NCBI RefSeq assembly: GCF_023101165.1 | Contig: NZ_CP078076.1 | Location: 434,001-498,000, forward strand | From: Microbacterium sufflavum | GTDB taxonomy: Bacteria; Actinomycetota; Actinomycetes; Actinomycetales; Microbacteriaceae | Direction of reading: 5' to 3' | DNA: 64,000 bases | In this document: one piece after another, positions 36,839 to 44,749 of the stretch | Position numbering within the stretch: the stretch's first letter is position 1 | Layout: each line of letters opens with the position of its first letter | Notes under the pieces: model-generated | Database searches by the model: none | Told to the model about the DNA's origin: nothing | What the model saw: only the letters and a program-made list of their open reading frames with translations | Translations under genes and position numbers: made by a program

Positions 36839-38004
36839 GCCCGGTCCAGCGTCAGCGGTTCGAGCACGATCTTGCGGCCCTCGGCGCTGGACGCCAGGCC
36901 GGCTTCCGCGAACTGCACGCCGCGGGCCCCCGCCAGCAGGTCGAACGGGTAGTCGGTGCCTTCGACGTAGGACACCAGGTACTCCTCCCACTGCTGCCGG
37001 AAGCCGTTCTGGAAGACCTGGTTGGCGGGCACCTGCTGCCAGTCGGCGTCGTAGTCGTGGTCGTCCTCCAGGTCGGGGTTCCACACCGGCTTGGGGGTGG
37101 CGTTGCGGGGCTGGATCTTCGCGCCGAAGAGTCCGACCACCGCGGAGCCGTGCGTGCCGTCGACCTGGAACTCCACGAGCTCGTCGCGGTTGACGCGGAC
37201 CGTCCACGAGGAGTTGATCTCGGCGACGACGCCGCCCGCCAGCTCGAAGATGCCGTACGCCGCATCCTCGGCCGTCGCGGTGTAGTGCTCGCCCTTCTCG
37301 TCCCAGCGGTCCGCGATGTGCACGGCCGCCTGGGCGTAGACGCTCGTGACCTCGCCGAAGAGGTTCTCGAGCACGTAGTTCCAGTGCGGGAACATGTCGG
37401 TGATGATGCCGCCGCCGTCTTCCGTGCGGTAGTTCCAGCTCGGTCGCTGCGCGGGCTGCCAGTCGCCCTCGAACACCCAGTAGCCGAACTCGCCGCGCAC
37501 CGACAGGATGCGCCCGAAGAATCCGGAGTCGATGAGGCGTTTGAGCTTCTGCAGCCCGGGGAGGTAGAGCTTGTCGTGCACGACGCCGGTCTTCACGCCG
37601 GCGTCGCGGGCGAGCCGGGCCAGCTCCAGCGCCTCCTCCAGCGACTCGGCGGTGGGCTTCTCGGTGTAGATCGCCTTGCCCGCGGCGATGGCTTTGCGGA
37701 TCGCGGAGGCCCTGGCCTTCGTCACGAGGAAGTCGGCGTAGATCTCCCACTGCGGGTCGGCGAGCGCGGCGTCGAGGTCGGTCGTCCAGTCGGCGATGCC
37801 GTGGGCCGCGGCGAGTTCCGCCAGCTTGGCCTCGCTGCGGCCCACGAGGATCGGCTTCACGGTGACCCGCGTGCCGTCCGCGAGCTCGATGCCGCCCTGG
37901 TCGCGGATCGCGAGGATCGAGCGCACCAGGTGCTGCCGGTACCCCATGCGCCCGGAGACGCCGTTCATGATGATCCCGATCTCGCGGGTCGTGGCCTGTG
38001 CCAT
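36835..38004 (-). CDS. Gfo/Idh/MocA-family sugar dehydrogenase
   Basis: NAD(P)-dependent oxidoreductase of 389 residues. The Rossmann start is IGIIMNGVSGRMGYRQHLVRS, followed by the conserved EKPTA (about residue 122) with the catalytic Lys, and the C-terminal beta-sheet substrate domain with ITDMFPHWNYV. It should oxidise a sugar or polyol, often at C3. First gene of the operon; AAAGGAACG lies upstream of the ATG, and a LacI-type operator lies at 38059-38072. Confidence 0.9.
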   Translation of the reverse strand: MAQATTREIGIIMNGVSGRMGYRQHLVRSILAIRDQGGIELADGTRVTVKPILVGRSEAKLAELAAAHGIADWTTDLDAALADPQWEIYADFLVTKARASAIRKAIAAGKAIYTEKPTAESLEEALELARLARDAGVKTGVVHDKLYLPGLQKLKRLIDSGFFGRILSVRGEFGYWVFEGDWQPAQRPSWNYRTEDGGGIITDMFPHWNYVLENLFGEVTSVYAQAAVHIADRWDEKGEHYTATAEDAAYGIFELAGGVVAEINSSWTVRVNRDELVEFQVDGTHGSAVVGLFGAKIQPRNATPKPVWNPDLEDDHDYDADWQQVPANQVFQNGFRQQWEEYLVSYVEGTDYPFDLLAGARGVQFAEAGLASSAEGRKIVLEPLTLDRA

Positions 38005-38058
38005 CTCGGTCCGTTCCTTTCGGTGGAGGGGGATGCGCGGCCCGGATTCGAGGATGCG

Positions 38059-38072
38059 GGTAAGCGCTTTCC
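38059..38072 (-). promoter_or_regulatory. LacI-type operator before the Gfo/Idh-DUF993 operon
   Basis: GGTAAGCGCTTTCC is symmetric at 12 of 14 positions around GC. A weak promoter, TTGCGG-17 bases-CATGAT on the minus strand, lies just upstream of it. The core matches the importer operator at 31611-31630. The rest of the 155-base gap (38005-38159) shows nothing else I can name. Confidence 0.6.
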
Positions 38073-38159
38073 GAGATCATGGCACGAGAACGTCCACCCC
38101 GCAACCGCGGCGGACCTCGGGCGCGCACGGCCGGCCGCATCACCGCGCGGCCCGCCGGG

Positions 38160-39260
38160 TCACGCTTCCGGCGGCGACCCCGTGCTGGCGCGCACGTGCA
38201 GAGCCGGGGCCAGCGCCACCCGCTCCGCCGGGCGATCGATGCCGTCGCGCAGGCGTTCGCGGAGCAGCTCCACGGCGCGGCGGCCCACCTGCGGCTTCGG
38301 CGGGCGCAGCGCGGTGAGGGGCGGGGCCCCGTTCATCGCGATCTCATCGTCGTAGGCGAGGAGCGACACGTCGCCCGGCACCCGCCACCCCGCATCGACC
38401 AGGTGCTGCTGCAGCAGGAGCGCCTGCGGGTCGGAGTGCACGAGCAGCGCGGTCGTCGCCGTCGCCCGGATCTCGTCGAGGAGCGCGGTGACGAAGGGCC
38501 CCACCGCCGACCGATCCATGCGGTCGAGGGCGACCTCGCGGTCGACCCCCGGCTCGAGACCGAGCTCCTCGACCGCACGGCCCCACCCGCGGCGCAGGGC
38601 GGCGGAGGTCGGCGACTGCGGCGAGGTGAGGATGCCGACCCGCCGATGGCCGAGGCCGGCGAGATGACTCGCGGCGAGCGCGCCCCCGAACGCATGATCG
38701 GTGACGACGCTCTCGAGACGCGTCAGCGCGAGGACGTCGGGCGCGCGACGCTCGACGAGCACGACGGGCAGGGGCAGCGCATCCAGCCAGGCGAGGAGGG
38801 CATGACCGTCCGCGCCCGCGGTCTCGGGAGCCACGATCAGCCCGTGGACCGTCCCCGACGCGACCAGGGCGGAGATCTGTCGGCGCTGGTCGGCGGCCGC
38901 ATAACTCGCCCCCCGGAGCACGATCTGCGTGTCGGTCTCGATCCCCGCCACGCGGGCGCCCTCCACCACCTGCGGCCAGTAGTAGCTCAGCGACGGCACC
39001 ACCATGCCGAACCGTCGCGGAGCGGACAGCGGCCGAGCCGCGGCCGGGTCGAGGGTGCTGCGGAGCGTGGCGCCGCCGTGCACGCGCGTGAGGAGCCCCC
39101 GCTCCGCGAGGTCGGCGATGTCGCGGCGGATCGTCAGCTCGGCCACGCCCAGGTCGCGGGCGAGCGCGGACACCCGCACGGCCCCCGCGCGCCGCAGCTC
39201 GTCGAGGATCCGCTCGCGGCGGGAGATGCCGAAGCGCGGCGCCTCCTCCCCGCCGCTCAC
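38160..39260 (-). CDS. Hybrid regulator: DeoR-type HTH fused to a LacI-type sugar sensor
   Basis: Transcription factor of 366 residues. The N-terminal 60 residues are a DeoR-type winged helix (RRERILDELRRAGAVRVSALARDLGVAELTIRRDIADL, then RVHGGATL). The rest is not the DeoR kinase-like domain but a periplasmic-binding-protein sensor as in LacI proteins (FGMVVPSLSYYWPQVVEGAR, GHRRVGILTSP, SLLAYDDEIA). I chose the GTG at 39260 because GGGGAGG lies 7 bases upstream, over a GTG at 39296. It is divergent from the dehydrogenase gene, with phased TGTTCG repeats in between. Confidence 0.85.
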   Translation of the reverse strand: MSGGEEAPRFGISRRERILDELRRAGAVRVSALARDLGVAELTIRRDIADLAERGLLTRVHGGATLRSTLDPAAARPLSAPRRFGMVVPSLSYYWPQVVEGARVAGIETDTQIVLRGASYAAADQRRQISALVASGTVHGLIVAPETAGADGHALLAWLDALPLPVVLVERRAPDVLALTRLESVVTDHAFGGALAASHLAGLGHRRVGILTSPQSPTSAALRRGWGRAVEELGLEPGVDREVALDRMDRSAVGPFVTALLDEIRATATTALLVHSDPQALLLQQHLVDAGWRVPGDVSLLAYDDEIAMNGAPPLTALRPPKPQVGRRAVELLRERLRDGIDRPAERVALAPALHVRASTGSPPEA

Positions 39261-39341
39261 GTCGCGGCCTCCCCGTGTGTCGTGGACGCACGGCACCGCT
39301 CAGCCGAGCGGGCGCGGTGTGGGATCGGCATCGGGACTCCT

Positions 39342-39377
39342 TGTTCGAGTGTGTTCGATCATGACAGACCGTGTTCG
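39342..39377. promoter_or_regulatory. Phased TGTTCG direct repeats (DeoR-type operator)
   Basis: TGTTCG occurs at 39342-39347, 39352-39357 and 39372-39377, that is, spaced 10 and 20 bases, exactly one and two helical turns. DeoR-type HTH proteins often bind such direct repeats. The gap between the hybrid regulator and the dehydrogenase (39261-39453) holds no gene. Confidence 0.6.
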
Positions 39378-39453
39378 TCTCCATTGCGCGCACCGCCCCG
39401 CCGTCCTTCACTGGAGCGGCGCCGACGTCCGTCGCGCAGGCCCCGAGGAGACC

Positions 39454-40467
39454 ATGTCCGCCCGCCCCACCGTCCTCGTCGCGATGTCCCCCGATGCCTG
39501 GGACCTCCTGTTCGACGGCCCCCGTCGCAACCGGCTCGCGGCACTCGCCCTGATCGACGACCCCGTTCCCGTCACCGCCGTCGACGCCGCCGCCCCGCAG
39601 GAGCGCCTCGCTCGGGTGGAGGCGCTCGTCACGGGGTGGGGCGCGCCCGCGCTCGACGAGGCGGCCCTGGCCCGGCTCCCCCGGCTGCGCGCGGTGTTCC
39701 ATGCCGCCGGGAGCGTCCGCGGCCTCGTGTCCGAGGCACTGTGGCACCGGGGCATCCTCGTCACCTCCGCCGCCGACGCCAACGCGGCCCCCGTCGCCGA
39801 GTACACCCTCGCGATGATCCTCCTCGCCGGCAAGCGAGCCCTCGTGCCCCTGCGGACGGCCGACCCGCAGCTCGACCTCCGCACCGGCGCCCGCGTCGGC
39901 CGTCGCATCGGCAACCTCGACCGGACGGTCGGCATCGTCGGGTTCTCGCGCATCGGCCGGCGCGTGGTGGAGCTGCTCCGGCCGTTCCCCGGCATCGAGG
40001 TGCTCGTCGCGGATCCCTTCGCCGATGCGGCCGAGGTCAGGGCCGCGGGCGCCGAGCTCGTGCCGCTGGCGACACTGCTCCCCCGCGTGGACGTGCTGTC
40101 GCTGCACGCCCCGGCGCTCCCGGCGACCCGCGGCATGATCGGACGCGCACAGCTCGCCGCCCTCCGCGATGGCACGACCATCATCAACACGGCCCGCGGA
40201 GCGCTCCTCGACCACGACGCCCTCGCCGACGAGTGCACGGACGGACGACTCGACGCCGTGCTCGACGTGACGGAACCCGAGCCCCTGCCCGTGGACTCGC
40301 GGCTGCTGCAGCTGCCGAACGTCGCGGTCACCCCGCACCTCGCCGGCTCGCTCGGCAGCGAGACGCGGCGGCTCGCTGATGCGGCCCTCGACGAGCTGGA
40401 GGCCTGGATCGCCGGGGCTCCCCCGCTCCACCCCGTGCGCCCGGCCGACCTGGAGCACGGCGCGTGA
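39454..40467 (+). CDS. D-2-hydroxyacid dehydrogenase
   Basis: NAD-dependent enzyme of 337 residues. The Rossmann motif is VGIVGFSRIGRRVVE (about 155-170), the catalytic Arg lies in INTARGALLDHDAL, the Glu in DVTEPEPLP, and the His in VTPHLAGSLG. It could reduce glyoxylate or hydroxypyruvate or oxidise a sugar-derived hydroxyacid. CGAGGAG lies 3 bases before the ATG at 39454; an in-frame upstream extension would overlap the regulator gene. It overlaps the DUF2264 gene by 4 bases. Confidence 0.88.
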   Translation: MSARPTVLVAMSPDAWDLLFDGPRRNRLAALALIDDPVPVTAVDAAAPQERLARVEALVTGWGAPALDEAALARLPRLRAVFHAAGSVRGLVSEALWHRGILVTSAADANAAPVAEYTLAMILLAGKRALVPLRTADPQLDLRTGARVGRRIGNLDRTVGIVGFSRIGRRVVELLRPFPGIEVLVADPFADAAEVRAAGAELVPLATLLPRVDVLSLHAPALPATRGMIGRAQLAALRDGTTIINTARGALLDHDALADECTDGRLDAVLDVTEPEPLPVDSRLLQLPNVAVTPHLAGSLGSETRRLADAALDELEAWIAGAPPLHPVRPADLEHGA

Positions 40468-42470
40468 GCGCTCTCCCCCTCCCTCCGGAGGACCGCGACC
40501 TGTCGCCGTACACCGGCTGGGGTCGCGCGCACCTCCAAACGGTCGCCGACGCCATCCTCGACGGGGCCGCGCGGTACGCGAGCCCCACGGGCGCCGGTGT
40601 GCGCTATCCGGGCCGCCCTGGCGGTTTCGGCCCCGCGGTCGACGCCCTGGAGGGCTTCAGCCGCACCTTCCTGCTCGCCGCGTTCCGCATCGCCGGAGAC
40701 CCCGACGGCACCGGCGACCTGGCCGCGCGGTATGCGCGCGGACTCGCCGCCGGAGTGGACCGGGGGAACCCGGAGCGCTGGCCCCGGCCCGACGAGGTCG
40801 ATCAGGCGAAGGTGGAGGCCGCAGCCCTCGCCGTCGGGCTCCACCTCACGCGGGACACCGTCTGGGCTCGACTCGACGACACCGCACGCACCCGCACGAT
40901 CGACTACCTCGCCGGGTTCATCGGAGGCTCGTACCCGCCGAACAACTGGGCCTGGTTCCGCATCCTCGTCGAGCAGTTCCTGGAGAGCGTGGGCGGCCCG
41001 TTCTCGACCGAGGACCGCGGGGCCGACTTCGCCCTGCTCGACGGGTTCGAGCGGGCCCACGGCTGGACCTCCGACGGCGCCGCGCGCTCGTTCGACCACT
41101 ACGCGGGCTGGGCGCTGTCCTTCTATCCCGCGATCTGGGCCGACATGGTCGCCGACGATCCGCGGCACACCGCCCGGATCGCCCGCTCCCGCGCCCGCCT
41201 CGACGACTACCTCGACGACGCCCTGCACCTCGTCGGCGCCGACGGCGGACCTCTGATCCAGGGCCGCAGCCTCACGTACCGGTTCGCGTCGGCGGCGGCG
41301 GCGGGCGCTGCGGCCTTCACGGGCGGATCGCGGCACGGCCCTGGCCTGCTGCGCCGCGCCATCAGCGCCCAGGTGCGGCACTTCGTCGACCGCGGGACCC
41401 CGGACGCGTCCGGCGTGCTCCCGCTGGGCTGGCACGGCGCGTGGCGGGCGCTCGCGCAGGACTACTCGGGCCCGGGGTCGCCGTCCTGGGCGGCGAAGGG
41501 GCTGTTCGCGCTCGCGCTGCCCGCCGCCCATCCGGTATGGACGGCCGTGGAAGAACCGTTGCCCATCGATGCGGGGTCGTTCGCGCGGGTGCTCGCCGCG
41601 CCCGGGTGGCTCGCGAGCGGCACCCAGGAGGACGGTGTCGTGCGCATCGTCAACCACGGCACCGACCACGGCGTTCCGGGAGAGCGGCATCCGGACGCGC
41701 CGCTCTACGCGAAACTCGGCTACTCGACGGCGACCGCGCCCGTGCTCCGCACGCCCGGACTGACGGAGCCGCTCGACGGCACCGCCGCCCTGGTGCGGGA
41801 CGGTCGCCCGAGTCACCGCTCCGGCTTCTCGACCGGGACGCTCCGCGAGCGCGGAGGGACGCTGCTCGGCGGGTCGTCGGGGCGGGTGCACTGGCACCGG
41901 GAGTTCGTGTCGGCGTTCGACGTGGGCGGCGGTGCGGCGGCGCGCGTCACCGAGACGGGGCCGGTGCTCGACGTCGTGTCGGTCGTGCGCGGCGCCTGGG
42001 AGGTGCGGCTGGTGCGTGTCCGCGACGCGAAGGGGGAGGCGGCCGCGACGCGGGTGCGGGAGGGCGACCAGCTGCGCGTCGGGGGATGGGCGCTGTCGGG
42101 AGAGGATCTCGTCGAGGACGGCCCGGGGAGCGTGTCCGCCGGAGCCGAGGCGGGGAACGCGTCGCACGGCAGCGGGCGGCCCGGCGGTCGCGCGCCCGCG
42201 CGGCACAGCCGCCTCGTGGAGCTGCACGGCACGGACGGGGCGGCCTCGGGCGTGCGGGTCGAGTCCGACGTGACACCCCTGGCCCCGCGGACGGCGACAC
42301 CGTGGCTCACCGTTCCGGCGCGCCCGGGGGCCTGGGTGGCGGTGGGGGTGCTGCTCGGCGTGGCCTCGGCGTCGCCGCAGCTCACCCCGCAGGAGGGCGG
42401 GTGGCTGGTCGTGTGGGCGGACGGGTCGACGACCGCGTTCGACGCGGAGGAGCTGCTGCCGTCCGGCTGA
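40464..42470 (+). CDS. DUF2264 protein
   Basis: Protein of 668 residues. The first 380 residues match DUF2264 (LEGFSRTFLLAAFRIAG, WPRPDEVDQAKVEAAALAVGLHL, NNWAWFRILVEQFLESVG), an alpha/alpha-barrel like those of glycan-cleaving lyases and unsaturated glucuronyl hydrolases. The remainder is beta-rich, as in two-domain polysaccharide lyases. No signal peptide, so it acts inside the cell. The GTG forms a GTGA overlap with the dehydrogenase stop. The stop is 2 bases from the convergent LacI stop. Substrate unknown. Confidence 0.82.
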   Translation: MSALPLPPEDRDLSPYTGWGRAHLQTVADAILDGAARYASPTGAGVRYPGRPGGFGPAVDALEGFSRTFLLAAFRIAGDPDGTGDLAARYARGLAAGVDRGNPERWPRPDEVDQAKVEAAALAVGLHLTRDTVWARLDDTARTRTIDYLAGFIGGSYPPNNWAWFRILVEQFLESVGGPFSTEDRGADFALLDGFERAHGWTSDGAARSFDHYAGWALSFYPAIWADMVADDPRHTARIARSRARLDDYLDDALHLVGADGGPLIQGRSLTYRFASAAAAGAAAFTGGSRHGPGLLRRAISAQVRHFVDRGTPDASGVLPLGWHGAWRALAQDYSGPGSPSWAAKGLFALALPAAHPVWTAVEEPLPIDAGSFARVLAAPGWLASGTQEDGVVRIVNHGTDHGVPGERHPDAPLYAKLGYSTATAPVLRTPGLTEPLDGTAALVRDGRPSHRSGFSTGTLRERGGTLLGGSSGRVHWHREFVSAFDVGGGAAARVTETGPVLDVVSVVRGAWEVRLVRVRDAKGEAAATRVREGDQLRVGGWALSGEDLVEDGPGSVSAGAEAGNASHGSGRPGGRAPARHSRLVELHGTDGAASGVRVESDVTPLAPRTATPWLTVPARPGAWVAVGVLLGVASASPQLTPQEGGWLVVWADGSTTAFDAEELLPSG

Positions 42471-42472
42471 CC

Positions 42473-43492
42473 TCAGCGGTGCGCGGTGCTGTCGCGCACG
42501 AGCAGCCGGGTGGGCACGATCGCACGGTCGCCGTCCGCCGCCGGGTCCGCTCCCTCGATCGCCGCGACGAGGGCGCCCACCGCCCGCTGTGCCAGAGCGG
42601 AGAAGTCCTGGCGGATGGTGGTGAGTGGCGGCAGGTAGTCCGCGGCATCCGGCACGTCGTCGAACCCCACCACGCTCACGTCCGCGGGCACACGGCGTCC
42701 GGACTCCGCCACGGCCCGCAGCAGACCGAGGGCCATCTGGTCGTTCGCGCAGAACACGGCCGTCGCGGGAGCCAGCGCGGCACCTGCCGCGAATCCCGAC
42801 CGCGAGGTCCAGTCGCCGCGGACCACCGCGGGCGCCGCGATGCCGCCCGCGGCGAGCGCCTCCCGCCATCCCCGCTCGCGCTCGGCGGCGGCGAAGGAGT
42901 CGGCGGGCCCGGCGAGATGGTGCACGGTGGCGTGTCCGAGGCTCAGCAGGTGCGCCGTGGCCGCGGCCGCCCCTCCTGCGTGATCGCTGTGCACGACGAT
43001 CGCCCCGGTCTCGGCGGGCGCGTCGACCACCACGAGCCGCAGACCCGGAGGCCGCGGGGCGGACGGCACGAGCGCGGAGGCCTCGTTCAGCACGACCGCG
43101 CCGTCGACGCCCTGGTCCGCGAGCTGGGCGAACGCCGCCTCGACGCCCTCGGACGCGGTGACCACGGTGAGGGCGTAGCCGCGTTCGGCCGCCGCCTCGG
43201 CCGTGGCCTGCAGCATGCGGGAGTTGCCGATCGTCGCGAGGGTGGTGACGACGAGGCCGATCGTGTGCGAGCGGCCCGTGCGCAGGGCTCGCGCGGCGCG
43301 GTGCGGCCGGTAGCCGAGCTCCGCCATCGCCGCCTCGACGCGGGCACGCGTGGCCGGATCGACCCGCGGGCTGCCGTTGACGACGCGCGACACCGTCTGG
43401 CCCGAGACTCCGGCGCGCGCGGCGACCTGGGCCATGGAGACGCGGGCGGCGTCCGGCGCGGCGGATGCGGAGGCGGGGGTGTCTCGTGCCAC
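42473..43492 (-). CDS. LacI-family regulator, probably of galTKE
   Basis: Repressor of 339 residues with HTH SMAQVAARAGVSGQTVSRVVNGSPRVDPATRARVEAAM and a LacI-type ligand domain starting HTIGLVVTTLATIGNS. I prefer the GTG at 43492, which has GGAGG 4 bases upstream, over a GTG at 43507. Divergent from galT with two operator-like copies in the gap, so galactose or a derivative is the probable inducer. Confidence 0.9.
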   Translation of the reverse strand: MARDTPASASAAPDAARVSMAQVAARAGVSGQTVSRVVNGSPRVDPATRARVEAAMAELGYRPHRAARALRTGRSHTIGLVVTTLATIGNSRMLQATAEAAAERGYALTVVTASEGVEAAFAQLADQGVDGAVVLNEASALVPSAPRPPGLRLVVVDAPAETGAIVVHSDHAGGAAAATAHLLSLGHATVHHLAGPADSFAAAERERGWREALAAGGIAAPAVVRGDWTSRSGFAAGAALAPATAVFCANDQMALGLLRAVAESGRRVPADVSVVGFDDVPDAADYLPPLTTIRQDFSALAQRAVGALVAAIEGADPAADGDRAIVPTRLLVRDSTAHR

Positions 43493-43514
43493 GCGTCCTC
43501 CGTTCACAACTCCG

Positions 43515-43560
43515 TCATGTTGACGTTATCACGCGCGGAGACCTACCATGTTGACGTGAA
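43515..43560. promoter_or_regulatory. Two LacI-type operators and leaderless galT promoter
   Basis: CATGTTGACGT occurs at 43516-43526 and 43547-43557, 31 bases apart (three helical turns). Each is part of a TGTTGACGTnnnCA palindrome centred on ACGT; the second, overlapping the galT start, is symmetric at 12 of 14 positions. TACCAT (43544-43549) ends 6 bases before the GTG, so a bound repressor would cover the -10 and start. Confidence 0.65.
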
Positions 43561-44749
43561 CACGCCCGATTCCCCTGAGATGCGGACGCAGGTCCTCGGT
43601 GCCGGCGTCGTCCGCCGCGCCACGACCCTCGCCGACGGCCGCGACCTCTTCTACTACGACGACCCCGGCACCGCCCTCGGCGCGGAGCGAGCCGTCGACG
43701 CCCGCACCCTCGCCCCGCGACCCGACACCGCGACCATGCGGCTCGACGTGCTGACGGGCGACTGGATCACGGTCGCCGCGAATCGACAGCACCGCGTGAT
43801 GATGCCGAGCGCCGACGCCGACCCGCTCGCCCCGCAGACCCCGGGCAACCCGTCCGAGGTGCCGTCGCGCTACGACGTCGCCGTGTTCGAGAACCGCTCC
43901 CCCGCGTTCGGCCCCGCGCTCGCCGAGGCCGTGGGCGCCGCCCCCACCGCCGCCGACGCCCCGCGCGGGCTCGACGACCTCGACGCCCCGGGCCTCGGTC
44001 GCACCCGCACCGCGGTCGGACGCTGCGAGGTCGTGTGCTTCAGCCCCGAGCCCGCGGGATCGTTCGGCACCCAGACCGTCACGCGCGCCCGCACCGTGAT
44101 CGAGGCGTGGGCCGACCGCACCGAAGCCCTCTCCGCACTGCCCGGCATCCAGCAGGTGTTCCCGTTCGAGAACCGCGGCGCCGAGATCGGGGTCACGCTG
44201 CCCCACCCGCACGGCCAGATCTACGCCTACCCGTACGTGACGCCGCGCACGACCCGCACGCTCGACATGATCGACCGCACCGCGCCCGACCTGTTCGCCC
44301 GCATCCTCGACACCGAGCAGCGGTCCGAGCGCGTCGTGCTCCGCGGCGAGCACTGGACCGCGTTCGTGCCCTTCGCCGCCCGCTGGCCGCTGGAGGTGCA
44401 TCTGATGCCGCACCGCCACGTGCCCGACCTCGCCGCGACCACCGACGCCGAGCGCGACGAGCTCGCCCCGCTCTACCTGCGCCTGCTGCGCGGGGTCGAT
44501 GCGCTGTACGACACCCCGACGCCCTACATCGCCGCGTGGCATCAGGCTCCCGTGCGCGTGGGCCGCGACAGCGTGCGCCTGCACCTGCAGCTGACGAGCC
44601 CCCGCCGCGCCGCCGACCGGCTCAAGTACCTCGCCGGCTCCGAGGCGGCGATGTGGGCGTGGGCCGCCGAGGTCACGCCGGAGCAGGGGGCCGAGCGCCT
44701 CCGCGACGCCATCGCCCGCACGGACGCCGTGGACGGAGTCTCCGCATGA
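43556..44749 (+). CDS. galT: Galactose-1-phosphate uridylyltransferase GalT
   Basis: Leloir-pathway enzyme (397 residues) that swaps UDP between UDP-glucose and galactose 1-phosphate. The active-site triad lies in LPHPHGQIYAYPY, where the second His is the nucleophile (about residue 218). A second HIT-type lobe contains FAARWPLEVHLMPHRHVPDL. The frame is open far upstream, but that part is antisense to the LacI gene; the GTG at 43556 fits the promoter spacing. galK begins 4 bases before its stop codon ends. Confidence 0.95.
   Translation: MNTPDSPEMRTQVLGAGVVRRATTLADGRDLFYYDDPGTALGAERAVDARTLAPRPDTATMRLDVLTGDWITVAANRQHRVMMPSADADPLAPQTPGNPSEVPSRYDVAVFENRSPAFGPALAEAVGAAPTAADAPRGLDDLDAPGLGRTRTAVGRCEVVCFSPEPAGSFGTQTVTRARTVIEAWADRTEALSALPGIQQVFPFENRGAEIGVTLPHPHGQIYAYPYVTPRTTRTLDMIDRTAPDLFARILDTEQRSERVVLRGEHWTAFVPFAARWPLEVHLMPHRHVPDLAATTDAERDELAPLYLRLLRGVDALYDTPTPYIAAWHQAPVRVGRDSVRLHLQLTSPRRAADRLKYLAGSEAAMWAWAAEVTPEQGAERLRDAIARTDAVDGVSA

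Noticed and set aside
40379..43555. Upstream extension of galT by over 1,000 codons
   Set aside because: It overlaps the DUF2264 gene in another frame and is antisense to the LacI gene, and galT has its own promoter and GTG start.
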